Shown: positions 15,780 through 25,029 of the stretch, piece after piece
How the letters are laid out: every line of letters starts with the position of its first letter
Position numbering within the stretch: position 1 is the first letter of the stretch
NCBI RefSeq assembly: GCF_028737215.1
Contig: NZ_JAQZAM010000007.1
Span: 227,139 to 291,138 of the forward strand
DNA: 64,000 bases
Direction of reading: 5' to 3'
Origin: Actinomycetospora chibensis
GTDB taxonomy: Bacteria > Actinomycetota > Actinomycetes > Mycobacteriales > Pseudonocardiaceae
Notes under the pieces: model-generated
Seen by the model: only the letters and a program-made list of their open reading frames with translations
Told to the model about the DNA's origin: nothing
The model's database searches: none
Translations under genes and position numbers: made by a program

Positions 15780-17141
15780 GTGGGCGACACGGCGGAGCGG
15801 GCGAGCGAGCTCGTCGAACAGCTGCGGGGCGTGGGCGTCGCGGGCGTCACCGTCGTCTGGTGCGACAACAACGGCATCCCGCGGTCCCGGACGGTGCCTG
15901 TGGCGTCACTGCCCCAGGTCGCCGACACCGGCATCGGCGTGAGCACCGTGTTCGCGGTCTTCGACACGAACGACGGCATCCAATACGGCGCGCCGGGCCG
16001 CGAGACCCCCTCGGGCGACGTGCGCCTCGTGCCCGACCTCGACCGCCTGACGCCGCTCGCGGGCCAGCCGGGCATGGCGTGGGCCCCGGGCACCCAGGTC
16101 GACGTGGACGGCGCGCCGTGGCCGTGGGACCAGCGCTCCCTGCTGGCGGCGACGGTCGACGGGCTCGCCGAGCGCGGTTACACCGCCCTGGTCGGCTACG
16201 AGATGGAGTTCGCGGTCTCGGCGCCGAGCCCGGACGGCGCCGTGGTGCCCGCCTACCGCGGTCCGGCGTACAGCCCCCACGGCCTGCTCGAGATCGACGC
16301 GTTCGCCACGGACCTCCTGCGTGACGCCGAGGCCAACGGGCTGCGCATCGGGCAGTTCCACGCCGAGTACGGGCCGGGGCAGGTCGAGCTGTCGCTCGGC
16401 GCCACCGACCCGGTCCGGGCCGCCGACGAGCAGCTCCTGGCCCGCCAGACCGTCCTGGCCGCCGCCGCACGCCACGGACTGCGCATCAGCTTCGCGCCGC
16501 TGCCGTCGCTGCAGCTCGCGGGCAACGGCTGGCACGTCCACAGCTCGCTGTGGCGCGACGGCGTCAACCTGCTCGCCGGAGGTCCCGAGGGACCCGGCAC
16601 GGCCGGCAGCGGCTACATCGCGGGCCTCCTGCGCGACCTGCCCGCGCTCGCGGCCGTCACCGCGCCCTCGATCGGCTCCATGGCGCGGCTGCGGCCGGGC
16701 TTCTTCGCGGGCGCCTTCGGCTTCTGGGGCATCGAGAATCGCGAGGCCCCCGTCCGCTACGTCGTGGGCTCGCCGCTGCTCGGGGCCGACCACGCCAACG
16801 TCGAGCTCAAGGTCTCCGACGCCTCGGCCAACCCCTACCTCGCCCTCACCGCGCTGCTGACCTCCGGCGTGGCCGGCGTCGAGGAGAACCTCGTCCCGCC
16901 GTCCCCGATCGCCGCGGACCCCGGCACCTGGAAGAAGAAGGAGCGGGCCGCCGCGGGCGTCGAGAAGCTGCCCACCACCCAGGCCGACCAGGAGGCCGCG
17001 CTGCTCGCGTGTCCCCGGGTCACCGAGGCGCTGGGCGCCGAGCGGCTCGGGGCGTTCCTCGCGGTCCGGCGCGCGGACGCCGCGTGGGCGGCCGAGCGCG
17101 AGCCCGAGGACGTCCTCGCGGCCTGGCGCTGGCGCTACTAG
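15780..17141 (+). CDS. Glutamine synthetase family protein (GlnA3/GlnA4/GlnT-like)
   Basis: 453-residue ATP-dependent amide ligase of the GS-I fold. The beta-grasp domain starts with VTVVWCDNNGIPRSRTV. Metal ligands are present: E141/E143 (EMEF), E196 and E203 (AEYGPGQVELS), H252/H254 (GWHVHSSL). The NREAPVR motif (320-326) holds substrate arginines. The region where GlnA has the adenylylated tyrosine (NLYDLP) reads NLVPPSP here, so this is not adenylylation-controlled GlnA; such paralogues usually glutamylate amines or polyamines. GTG 15780 follows AGGAGACTGCG. Converges with cysQ, overlapping it by four bases. Confidence 0.85.
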   Translation: MGDTAERASELVEQLRGVGVAGVTVVWCDNNGIPRSRTVPVASLPQVADTGIGVSTVFAVFDTNDGIQYGAPGRETPSGDVRLVPDLDRLTPLAGQPGMAWAPGTQVDVDGAPWPWDQRSLLAATVDGLAERGYTALVGYEMEFAVSAPSPDGAVVPAYRGPAYSPHGLLEIDAFATDLLRDAEANGLRIGQFHAEYGPGQVELSLGATDPVRAADEQLLARQTVLAAAARHGLRISFAPLPSLQLAGNGWHVHSSLWRDGVNLLAGGPEGPGTAGSGYIAGLLRDLPALAAVTAPSIGSMARLRPGFFAGAFGFWGIENREAPVRYVVGSPLLGADHANVELKVSDASANPYLALTALLTSGVAGVEENLVPPSPIAADPGTWKKKERAAAGVEKLPTTQADQEAALLACPRVTEALGAERLGAFLAVRRADAAWAAEREPEDVLAAWRWRY

Positions 17142-17983
17142 CGGCCGAGTAGGACGTCCAGGATCGCCTCGTGCGCGGCCGGGCGGGCGATGAGCAGGTC
17201 GGGGGAGTAGGGGTCGTCGGCGCCGAAGGGCAGCGGGGACCCGTCGAGGCGGGTGACGCGCACGCCCGCGCCCTCGGCGACCGCGGCCGGCGCCGCGTTG
17301 TCCCACTCGTACTGCCCGCCCGAGTGCAGGTAGGCGTCGACGAGGCCGTCGACGACAGCGAGGGTCTTCACGCCCGCCGCGGACATCGCGACCGTGCGCA
17401 CCGGGAACGCGGCCGCGAGCCGGCGGAGCTCCATCGGGGGCCGTGAGCGGCTGACGGTGACCGACAGCCCGGCCTCGGGATCGACGGGGGTGTCGGGCAG
17501 CGGCCGGACGGTGGCGGAGTCGACGAGCTCGCCACGGGCGGGCAGGGCGACCGCGCCGGCGACCAGCGTGCCGTCGACCACGAGCGCGACGTGCACCCCC
17601 CACTCGTCCCCGCCGCGGCCGTAGCCGCTCGAGCCGTCCAGCGGGTCGATGATCCAGAGCCGGTGCGCCCCGCGGCGTGGGGCCGGGTCCTGGGTGCCCT
17701 CCTCGGAGAGCACCGCGTCCGCGGGCCGATGGCGGGCGAGCGCGCCGATCAGGTAGTCGTGCGCCTCGGCGTCGCCGCGGTACTCCCGCTCGCGGCCCGT
17801 CGACGTGTCGTCGCGCAACGTCATCAGCAGCTCGCCGGTGGCCTCGGCGAGCTCCCGTGCCAGCGCGGCGTCCTCGGCGACGGTGGGCTCGTCATCCGGT
17901 CCTGAGGGACGAGCGCCCCTCTCGGCGTGCTCCCCTGGATGCTGCGTCTCCGGTTCCGGCGGCAGATCCCTCGCGGCACTCAC
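17138..17983 (-). CDS. cysQ: 3'(2'),5'-bisphosphate nucleotidase / inositol monophosphatase family
   Basis: 281-residue Mg-dependent, Li-sensitive-type phosphatase. Family motifs: LSEEG (92-96), WIIDPLDGSSGYG (110-122) and YEWDNAAP near the C-terminus. CysQ removes the 3'-phosphate from PAP formed in sulfate assimilation; inositol phosphate substrates are also possible, and suhB lies 4 kb to the right. GTG 17983, preceded by a G-run, is my choice; a GTG eleven codons earlier is possible. An unconserved 35-residue acidic/proline lead precedes the domain. Confidence 0.82.
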   Translation of the reverse strand: MSAARDLPPEPETQHPGEHAERGARPSGPDDEPTVAEDAALARELAEATGELLMTLRDDTSTGREREYRGDAEAHDYLIGALARHRPADAVLSEEGTQDPAPRRGAHRLWIIDPLDGSSGYGRGGDEWGVHVALVVDGTLVAGAVALPARGELVDSATVRPLPDTPVDPEAGLSVTVSRSRPPMELRRLAAAFPVRTVAMSAAGVKTLAVVDGLVDAYLHSGGQYEWDNAAPAAVAEGAGVRVTRLDGSPLPFGADDPYSPDLLIARPAAHEAILDVLLGR

Positions 17984-18026
17984 CCCCCGATCCTGCACGA
18001 CGCCGCGCGGCGTCACCCGATGGGGA

Positions 18027-18317
18027 TCAGCCGCCCTCGGCGGCGGTGAGCACGCCGGCCAGCTCGTGCAGCACCGCGGCCCGCGCGTCGTCGGACCCCG
18101 GGGCCGTGTCGTCGCGCTGGTCGAGTAGGAGGCGGGCGAGGCTCGCGAGGCTGATGACCTGCGCGGCGAACTCCTCGGGCCCGGCCAGCTCGCCGAGGAG
18201 GGCGCCGACGGCCTGGAGGTCGCCCGAGTCCATGCCCTGGATCAGGGCCACCGAGCGGCGGTGGACCTCGGCGGGATCGGGGGCGGGCAGGCCGTCGGCG
18301 GCGGGATCGGGTTGCAC
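18027..18317 (-). CDS. Hypothetical 96-residue protein
   Basis: Not recognised. Acidic, leucine/alanine-rich and probably helical, with no membrane segment, signal peptide or cysteine motif. GTG 18317 is the only sensible start. It directly follows the GvpA-like gene (41-base gap, same direction), so the two may form one transcript; a partner or chaperone role is a guess. Confidence 0.55.
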   Translation of the reverse strand: MQPDPAADGLPAPDPAEVHRRSVALIQGMDSGDLQAVGALLGELAGPEEFAAQVISLASLARLLLDQRDDTAPGSDDARAAVLHELAGVLTAAEGG

Positions 18318-18358
18318 GCCGCCAGCATCCCAGCCGGGCACGGGAGCTCGTCGGGGGC

Positions 18359-18703
18359 TCAGCGCTTCCCGCGGAACTCCCGCCACTTCTCCTGGCCGGC
18401 GTCGAGGACGCCCTTGGTGATCCCCTTCGCGGCGCCGTGGGTGACGCCCTCGGTCATCTTCTTGGGCAGCTCGTCGAGGCCCATGCCGCCCTTCGCGTGC
18501 AGGTCGAGACGGTTGGTGGCCTCGGCGAAGCGCAGGTAGGTGTCGACGCTGGCCACGACGATGCGCGCGTCGATGGTGACGATCTCGATGCCGATCAACG
18601 ACACCTTGGCGAAGGCGTCGATGACCAGCCCCTTGTCCAGGATCAGGTCCAGGACCTCGGCGAGCCCGCCCTGGGGCGAGCGACTGACACCGGCGGAGGT
18701 CAC
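18359..18703 (-). CDS. gvpA: GvpA-like gas vesicle structural protein
   Basis: 114-residue protein whose residues 13-68 are a clear GvpA/GvpJ core: [37 protein letters not shown] and [16 protein letters not shown]. GvpA builds the rib wall of gas vesicles; GvpJ/M paralogues are minor parts. Here a 45-residue polar tail rich in Lys and Gly is added, unlike the short GvpA of cyanobacteria. No gvpF, L, N, K, O or S gene is within the window. GTG 18703 fits the family start; an ATG 18 codons upstream is possible. Confidence 0.85.
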   Translation of the reverse strand: MTSAGVSRSPQGGLAEVLDLILDKGLVIDAFAKVSLIGIEIVTIDARIVVASVDTYLRFAEATNRLDLHAKGGMGLDELPKKMTEGVTHGAAKGITKGVLDAGQEKWREFRGKR

Positions 18704-18806
18704 CGCCGGAGTGTAGGAACGCGGCACCGCCGACGACCATCGACCGGACGGTCCCATGATCAGGGCCGGACGCGCGCCGGCCGGGCGCCGGGCGGTGCGT
18801 CGCGCG

Positions 18807-19317
18807 TCAGGGCACGACGTTGCTGAAGGGGCCGCCGACGCGGTCGTCGGTGTTGCCGAGCTCGTCCTGGGTGATCCGGGCGAGGCCGTCGTGCGGGGTC
18901 AGGACCAGGTTCTCGTCGAGCACGACGCTGCGGAACCTCCGGCTCCGCGGGGACTCCAGGGCGCGAGCCCGGATCGGCCGCGCTCTCGCCCGCAGACCTT
19001 GGAAGTCCCGTTCCGCCCCGACCATGACGTCCGATCCGGTCCAGGCACCACAGGCGCGGCCCGTTGAGGACGGCGGGGAGCGCGCCGTGCTCGCGCGCCA
19101 GCGCGTCGAGGTCGAGCCGTTCCAGCAGCGCCTGCGGGCCGGTGTCCCCGGTCCCCGTGGGGCTGTTGCGCCCCTGGGTGTGCTGGATCGCGGCGACGAG
19201 CTCGGCGGCGGGGTCACCGCCGACGAGGAAGATCTCGGCGTAGCGATCTCCGCGGATGTGGTCGAACCGGGTCAGGGTCGCGCCGGTGTCGTCCTGTGGG
19301 AGGGTCGCGGTGACCAT
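18807..19317 (-). pseudogene. Frameshifted and probably internally deleted conserved hypothetical
   Basis: From ATG 19317 one frame reads MVTATLPQDD through VLNGPRLWCLDRI (to about 19037). The protein-like sequence then continues in another frame as DVMVGAERDFQGLRA, a shift explained by one extra base in the GGATCGGACG stretch near 19032-19041. After that comes arginine-rich noise and then a second good segment, [20 protein letters not shown], ending at the TGA at 18807 with GPFSNVVP. The middle looks missing as well as shifted. I do not know the function of the intact protein; the pattern of two well-formed ends in different frames is what shows decay. Confidence 0.7.
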
Positions 19318-19510
19318 GGGGCCGTGCCACCGTGCTTTCCCGGGCGCCGTGCTCCGCGGACCCGACGGTCGGGGGCGGCCCGGGGACCCGGAAGGGACCA
19401 TCGGACCTCAGGGAGGCCCCCACCGGCCCGGGTCCGCCGGCGCCGCCCGGCCCGGGACACCGGCCCTCTCGACCGGGTTCGCTGGCGGCATGTCGGTGGT
19501 GGGGGGAGCA

Positions 19511-19942
19511 GTGACGACAGGCACGACGTTCGTCCACGTCATGGAACGGGTCGCCCAGGTGTTCGAGGTCGTCGCCGTGGCGCTGCTGCTCGCCGGTCTC
19601 GCGTGGTCGCTCGTGCTGGCCGGGTGGATCTGGGTCCGCCGCCGCGCCGGTCACCGTGCGTTCCTCGCCCTGCGGGAGACCTTCGGCGGCACGCTGCTGC
19701 TCGGCGTCGAGGTGCTCGTCGCCGCCGACCTCGTCCGGACGATCGCGATCGAGCCCAGCCTCGAGAACGTGGCCGTCCTCGGGCTGATCGTGGTGATCCG
19801 GACCTTCCTGAGCTTCTCGCTGGAGGTCGAGATCGAGGGGGTTCCCCCGTGGCGCCGCGCGCTCGTCAACGGTGGCACGCGCACCGTGCGCGCCGCGCGG
19901 CGGGGGCTCGCCGACCCGGCGGAGCCCCGGAACGACGTCTGA
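19511..19942 (+). CDS. DUF1622 membrane protein
   Basis: 143-residue protein with three hydrophobic helices (about 14-42, 58-78 and 84-104), the family's LRETFGGTLLLGVEVLVAAD-like middle part and a basic C-terminus. DUF1622 proteins are small membrane proteins of unknown role. GTG 19511 has GGGGGAG in the right place; an in-frame ATG at 19490 lacks one. Convergent with sigA across a shared terminator. Confidence 0.78.
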   Translation: MTTGTTFVHVMERVAQVFEVVAVALLLAGLAWSLVLAGWIWVRRRAGHRAFLALRETFGGTLLLGVEVLVAADLVRTIAIEPSLENVAVLGLIVVIRTFLSFSLEVEIEGVPPWRRALVNGGTRTVRAARRGLADPAEPRNDV

Positions 19943-19971
19943 GGCCCCGACATCTGAGGCCCCCGAGCCCT

Positions 19972-20000
19972 CGACCTCGTCGGTGCGGACGACGAGGTCG
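19972..20000. terminator. Bidirectional terminator between DUF1622 and sigA
   Basis: Perfect 11-base arms (19972-19982 and 19990-20000, CGACCTCGTCG) with a 7-base loop, placed between the two convergent stop codons (19942 and 20014). Confidence 0.75.
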
Positions 20001-20013
20001 GGCGCGGTGGGAC

Positions 20014-21399
<1,386 letters not shown>

Positions 21400-21531
21400 A
21401 GACGACCTTTCGTGACGAACGGCTGCACGGCGGTGGGATCGACGGGCCGGGCCGCCGGAGGGCCACCCGGAGATGGGGGAGGGCACGCCAAGGTTCCCGT
21501 CCCCCGGGTGTACCGCCTCGGCTCACCATCC

Positions 21532-21537
21532 ATTGTA
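21532..21537 (-). promoter_or_regulatory. Probable -10 box of sigA
   Basis: On the minus strand this reads TACAAT, a consensus actinobacterial -10 element, about 130 bases before the sigA start in otherwise very GC-rich DNA. A convincing -35 box was not found. Confidence 0.5.
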
Positions 21538-21694
21538 ACGAGCGTCCGGCGAGTCCGTCGCACCTCACAGGTCCGGCGGCGGACGAGTCCTCGTGGCGGC
21601 CGGTCACGGGATCGATTCGGGGCGTCCGCGAGGGCCCCCGGCCCGTGGTCCGGGCGTCGCCGGACGGCCACCTGCGTGTGGTCGGATGCTCCTC

Positions 21695-22549
21695 ATGGAC
21701 TCCCCGGTGCGCGCGGAGGTGCTCGAGGACCTCGCCGTGACGATCGCCCGCGAGACGGCCGCCCTGGCCCTCACGGTGCGCGAGCGGGCGGTCGCCGACC
21801 CCGGCCGGCTGGACACGAAGAGCTCGGCCACCGACGTCGTCACCGAGGGCGACCGGGCCTGCGAGGCCCTGGTCCGCGAGCGCCTGGCCGCCGCCCGTCC
21901 CGATGACCTCGTGCTGGGCGAGGAGGGCGGCACCAGCGGCACGCCGGCCCCGGGCCAGGTCCGGTGGATCGTCGACCCCATCGACGGCACCGTGAACTAC
22001 ACCCACGGCCTGCCCTGGTTCTCGGTCTCGATCGGCGCCGAGGTGGACGGTGTCGTCGTCGCCGGCGCCGTCGTGGAACCGGTCTCGGGGCGCGTGTGGC
22101 GCGCGGCGCGGGGCCACGGCGCGTTCCGCGACGACGCGCCGCTGCGGGCCTCGGCGCTGGAGGACCTGCGTCTCGGCGTCGTCGGGACGGGGCTGAACTA
22201 CGACCCGGCCCGCCGCGGGCGCCAGGCGGCGGTGCTCGCCCGGATCGCGACGTCGATCGGGGACGTGCGCCGCACCGGGTGTGCCTCGCTCGACCTCTGC
22301 GCCGTGGCCGCGGGGTGGCTCGACGGCTTCTACGAGCACGGTCTGCAGCGCTGGGACGTCGCGGCCGGGTCGCTGATCGCCGAGGAGGCCGGGGCGGTCG
22401 TGCGCCTGCCGGGCCGCAGCGAGGACGGTCTGGGCCACGACGGTCCGGGCCACGACGGTCTGGGGGACGAGGCGACGGTCGCCGCCACACCCGGGATCGT
22501 GGCCGCGCTCGTCGCGCTGCTCGCCGCCGAGGGCGCCGGCGGGATCTAG
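21695..22549 (+). CDS. suhB: Inositol monophosphatase family protein SuhB
   Basis: 284-residue Mg-dependent phosphatase that would hydrolyse myo-inositol-1-phosphate, supplying inositol for phosphatidylinositol and mycothiol in actinobacteria. Motifs: GEEGG (75-79), WIVDPIDGTVNYTHG (91-105) and RWDVAAG near the end. ATG 21695 is used; ATG 21686 is also in frame. Near the C-terminus a 15-base unit is repeated three times (22424-22468) and encodes DGLGH, DGPGH and DGLGD, an expansion outside the catalytic core. Confidence 0.9.
   Translation: MDSPVRAEVLEDLAVTIARETAALALTVRERAVADPGRLDTKSSATDVVTEGDRACEALVRERLAAARPDDLVLGEEGGTSGTPAPGQVRWIVDPIDGTVNYTHGLPWFSVSIGAEVDGVVVAGAVVEPVSGRVWRAARGHGAFRDDAPLRASALEDLRLGVVGTGLNYDPARRGRQAAVLARIATSIGDVRRTGCASLDLCAVAAGWLDGFYEHGLQRWDVAAGSLIAEEAGAVVRLPGRSEDGLGHDGPGHDGLGDEATVAATPGIVAALVALLAAEGAGGI
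22424..22468 (+). repeat. In-frame 15-base tandem repeat in suhB
   Basis: Three copies of GACGGTCYGGGCCAC (the third diverged) add Asp-Gly-Xaa-Gly-His units to a surface loop of SuhB. Likely replication slippage. Confidence 0.8.
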
Positions 22550-22567
22550 CGGGGATCGAGCGGGGAT

Positions 22568-23224
22568 CTAGGAGCTGCAGTCGACCGAGCGCAGCGCGGT
22601 CAACGTGGCGTCGTCGGGCATCGGGGCCGGGGCGCCCGAGCCGTCGGTGGCCGTCTGGCGGCCCAGCGCCCGCAGGGCCTCGGTGACGGGCTGGCCGGGC
22701 GAGATGTCGCGGAAGTCGTCGCCCAGCGCCAGGTCCACCTCGCCGCCGGCGCGCCGGTCGGACACGAGCTCGGCGCACGGCACCACGAGGCTCAGCGTGC
22801 GCGCCGCGGAGGCGCCCTCGGGCCCGTAGCGGATCTGGCCGACGCACGAGAGGTCCTGCGCGGGGTAGAAGGGGTCGTTGTCGGGCGGGGCCGCCTCGGC
22901 GATGCCGAGCTCGCCGAGCTCGGCGGCCGCCAGCTGGGCCTGCCCGCGCTGGCCGGCACCGTTGAGGACCTTCACGCGCACGTCCCCGGGCGCGGCGGCC
23001 TGCTGGTCGTCCAGCGCGTCGGACGCCTGCGGCGCGCCCGCCCCCGCCACCGGCGAGGCGTTGCACGACGTCACCGAGCCCGCCGTCGAGTTGGTGAACA
23101 CGATGGTCCAGGTGACGATGCTCGCCACCGCGAGCACGGCCACCAGCACCGTGGCCGGCACCATGTTGCGCCGCCGGTAGACGTCGCGGACGCGGGACGC
23201 GCCCTCCTTGAACGTGCTGACCAC
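22568..23224 (-). CDS. cei: Envelope-integrity protein Cei homologue (LytR C-terminal domain)
   Basis: 218-residue exported protein: a basic cytosolic start, one transmembrane anchor (about 22-45) and an extracytoplasmic LytR_C-type domain with VRVKVLNGAGQRGQA at 82-96 and paired cysteines. It matches Rv2700, reported to be needed for cell-envelope integrity; the role here is inferred from similarity and from the identical place between suhB and the DUF4193 gene. ATG 23224. Confidence 0.85.
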   Translation of the reverse strand: MVSTFKEGASRVRDVYRRRNMVPATVLVAVLAVASIVTWTIVFTNSTAGSVTSCNASPVAGAGAPQASDALDDQQAAAPGDVRVKVLNGAGQRGQAQLAAAELGELGIAEAAPPDNDPFYPAQDLSCVGQIRYGPEGASAARTLSLVVPCAELVSDRRAGGEVDLALGDDFRDISPGQPVTEALRALGRQTATDGSGAPAPMPDDATLTALRSVDCSS

Positions 23225-23621
23225 CGACGCCCCTTCCCGCCCGACCGCGGCGGGAGACCTCGGCCCGTCGCGTCGGGATCAGAGTAGTGGTCCCCATCCG
23301 CGCGGGACCCCGGCCGCGGCCCGGCGTGGCGGGGCCGGTGGTTGGCCGGTGGCGAGGGGCCGTGACCCGCGGGTTGCCGGGTCGTGTCCGTTCCGCCGCG
23401 CCGCTGACACCGGGGTCGGCTGACCGGGTGGGGTCCCGTGGGTTACCCTCCCGCCGCTCCGCAGCCTCTGCGCGGACGTCGCGTTCGTCCGCGCCGGGTC
23501 ACCCGGTGAGACCCGGGTCACTTTCCCGGTCCGGCACAAACGGCCGTCCTCCCGCGTTGTGCTGCCGCACGACAGAGATATCTCCGGGCAGCAACCGGGC
23601 AAGACCGAGGGTGGGAACCGC
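23225..23621. other. Divergent upstream region of cei and the DUF4193 gene
   Basis: 397 bases without a credible coding frame. It must hold both promoters. The right part is less GC-rich (TTGTGC at about 23561 and GATATCTC near 23576), a weak promoter candidate for the DUF4193 gene. No repeat or RNA motif recognised. Confidence 0.4.
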
Positions 23622-23924
23622 ATGGCGACCGACTACGACGCCCCGCGCCGCAACGAGACCGACGAGATGGGTGAGGACTCCCTCGAGGAGCTCAAGGCCC
23701 GGCGCAACGAAGCGCAGTCCGCCGCCGTCGACGTCGACGAGACCGACACCGCAGAGAGCTTCGAGCTCCCCGGGGCCGACCTCTCCGGCGAGGAACTGAC
23801 GGTCCGCGTACTGCCCAAGCAGGCTGACGAGTTCACCTGTGGAAGCTGTTTCCTCGTCCATCACCGCAGCCGCCTCGCCGACCAGCGAGGAGGCCTCTTC
23901 ATCTGCCGCGACTGCGCGGCCTAA
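23622..23924 (+). CDS. DUF4193 zinc-ribbon protein
   Basis: 100-residue acidic protein ending in a four-cysteine zinc ribbon: FTCGSC (C73, C76) and FICRDC (C95, C98). N-terminal MATDYDAPRRNE is the family signature of DUF4193 (Rv2699c). Unknown function; its constant place by sigA and cei suggests a housekeeping role, possibly in transcription. ATG 23622 follows GGTGGGAACC. Confidence 0.88.
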   Translation: MATDYDAPRRNETDEMGEDSLEELKARRNEAQSAAVDVDETDTAESFELPGADLSGEELTVRVLPKQADEFTCGSCFLVHHRSRLADQRGGLFICRDCAA

Positions 23925-23942
23925 CCGCTCCACGGTCCGGGT

Positions 23943-23969
23943 CGTCAGCGCTCCTACGTCGCGCTGACG
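23943..23969. terminator. Bidirectional terminator between DUF4193 and DUF3093 genes
   Basis: Perfect 9-base arms (CGTCAGCGC at 23943-23951 with 23961-23969) and a 9-base loop between two convergent stop codons. Confidence 0.65.
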
Positions 23970-23996
23970 CCCCGCGCCGTCGCGGTGGCGGCGTGA

Positions 23997-24506
23997 TCAC
24001 CGGAGCGCCGCGATCAGGTGCTCCGGACGACGGGTGGAGATGACCCAGTAGGGGGTGGGGTCGTCCGGGTCGAGCACCTCGATCCGGACGACGGGCCCCA
24101 CCCAGGGACGGTGCAGGACGAACGCCTGCGGGTCGAGCTGGGGGCCGAGTGCCTCCCGCTTGGCCTCGCCGGTGACCACGTCGACCCGTCCGACCAGCGA
24201 CACCGGGAGATGGGCCACGCCGGCGCGCAGCTCGCGCGCCGCCCGATCGGCCCCTCCCGACGGCGTGCCGACCCCGACACGCACGCGGCCCAACCAGATC
24301 AGCACGGCCACGGCCAGCGGCAGCAGGAGCACGTAGGGCAGCCAGGAGCGGACGCCGGGGTAGCCCATGTGCAGCTCGGCCGCCAGGAGCACCGCGATCA
24401 GCAGCGCCGGCGGCCACCACCACCACGGCACCGTGAGGCGCTCGTCGTGGTCGGCCCCGTCTCCGGGGCCCGCGTCGGATCCCGGTGAGGGCCGTGGGGA
24501 GCTCAC
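23997..24506 (-). CDS. DUF3093 membrane protein
   Basis: 169-residue protein with two transmembrane helices (about 24-43 and 49-68), a WWWW cluster entering the first, and a C-terminal soluble domain ending PYWVISTRRPEHLIAAL, the DUF3093 signature (Rv2698 position). Function unknown. GTG 24506; divergent from dut with only 25 bases between the starts. Confidence 0.85.
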   Translation of the reverse strand: MSSPRPSPGSDAGPGDGADHDERLTVPWWWWPPALLIAVLLAAELHMGYPGVRSWLPYVLLLPLAVAVLIWLGRVRVGVGTPSGGADRAARELRAGVAHLPVSLVGRVDVVTGEAKREALGPQLDPQAFVLHRPWVGPVVRIEVLDPDDPTPYWVISTRRPEHLIAALR

Positions 24507-24517
24507 GACACCCAGAG

Positions 24518-24523
24518 TAGTCT
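24518..24523 (+). promoter_or_regulatory. -10-like hexamer of dut (leaderless candidate)
   Basis: TAGTCT ends eight bases before the dut GTG, with no ribosome binding site between them. Transcription from it would begin at or beside the start codon. Confidence 0.45.
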
Positions 24524-24531
24524 CGCGCGCC

Positions 24532-25029
24532 GTGGTGCAGGTCGACCTCGTCCGCCTCGATCCCGGGCTCCCCGTGCCGGCGCAGGCCCGTCCCGGCGAC
24601 GCCGGCATGGATCTGGCAGCCGCCCACGACGTGACCCTCGCCCCCGGCGAGCGCGCCCTCGTGGGCACCGGGCTCGCGCTGGTGCTCCCCGAGGGCTACG
24701 CGGCGTTCGTGATGCCCCGCTCGGGGCTCGCCGTCCGCGAGGGCATCGGGCTGCTCAACGCGCCCGGGACGATCGACGCCGGGTACCGCGGCGAGGTCAA
24801 GGTGTGCCTGGTCAACCACGACCCGGCCCGCACGGTGAGCCTGCGACGCGGCGACCGCGTCGCCCAGCTCGTCGTCCAGCGGGTGGAGGAGACGGTGTTC
24901 CGGGTCCTCGAGGGCGTCGACGACGTCGAGGCCCTGGCCGCGCACGCGCCGTCGGCCCGGGGGGAGGGCGGCTTCGGATCGACCGGGGTCGCCGGCGGGG
25001 GACGTCGTACGGAAGGAGACCAGCGGTGA
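24532..25029 (+). CDS. dut: dUTP diphosphatase
   Basis: 165-residue trimeric dUTPase that splits dUTP to dUMP and pyrophosphate, keeping uracil out of DNA. All five motifs are present: AGMDLAA (24-30), PRSGLA (62-67), GTIDAGYRGEV (79-89), RGDRVAQLV (106-114) and the C-terminal GEGGFGSTG, which closes over the active site. GTG 24532 or the next codon GTG 24535 may be used. Overlaps the DUF3710 gene by four bases. Confidence 0.95.
   Translation: MVQVDLVRLDPGLPVPAQARPGDAGMDLAAAHDVTLAPGERALVGTGLALVLPEGYAAFVMPRSGLAVREGIGLLNAPGTIDAGYRGEVKVCLVNHDPARTVSLRRGDRVAQLVVQRVEETVFRVLEGVDDVEALAAHAPSARGEGGFGSTGVAGGGRRTEGDQR

Noticed and set aside
18027..18703. A gas vesicle operon
   Set aside because: Only one gvp-type gene is present; no accessory gvp gene lies in the window.
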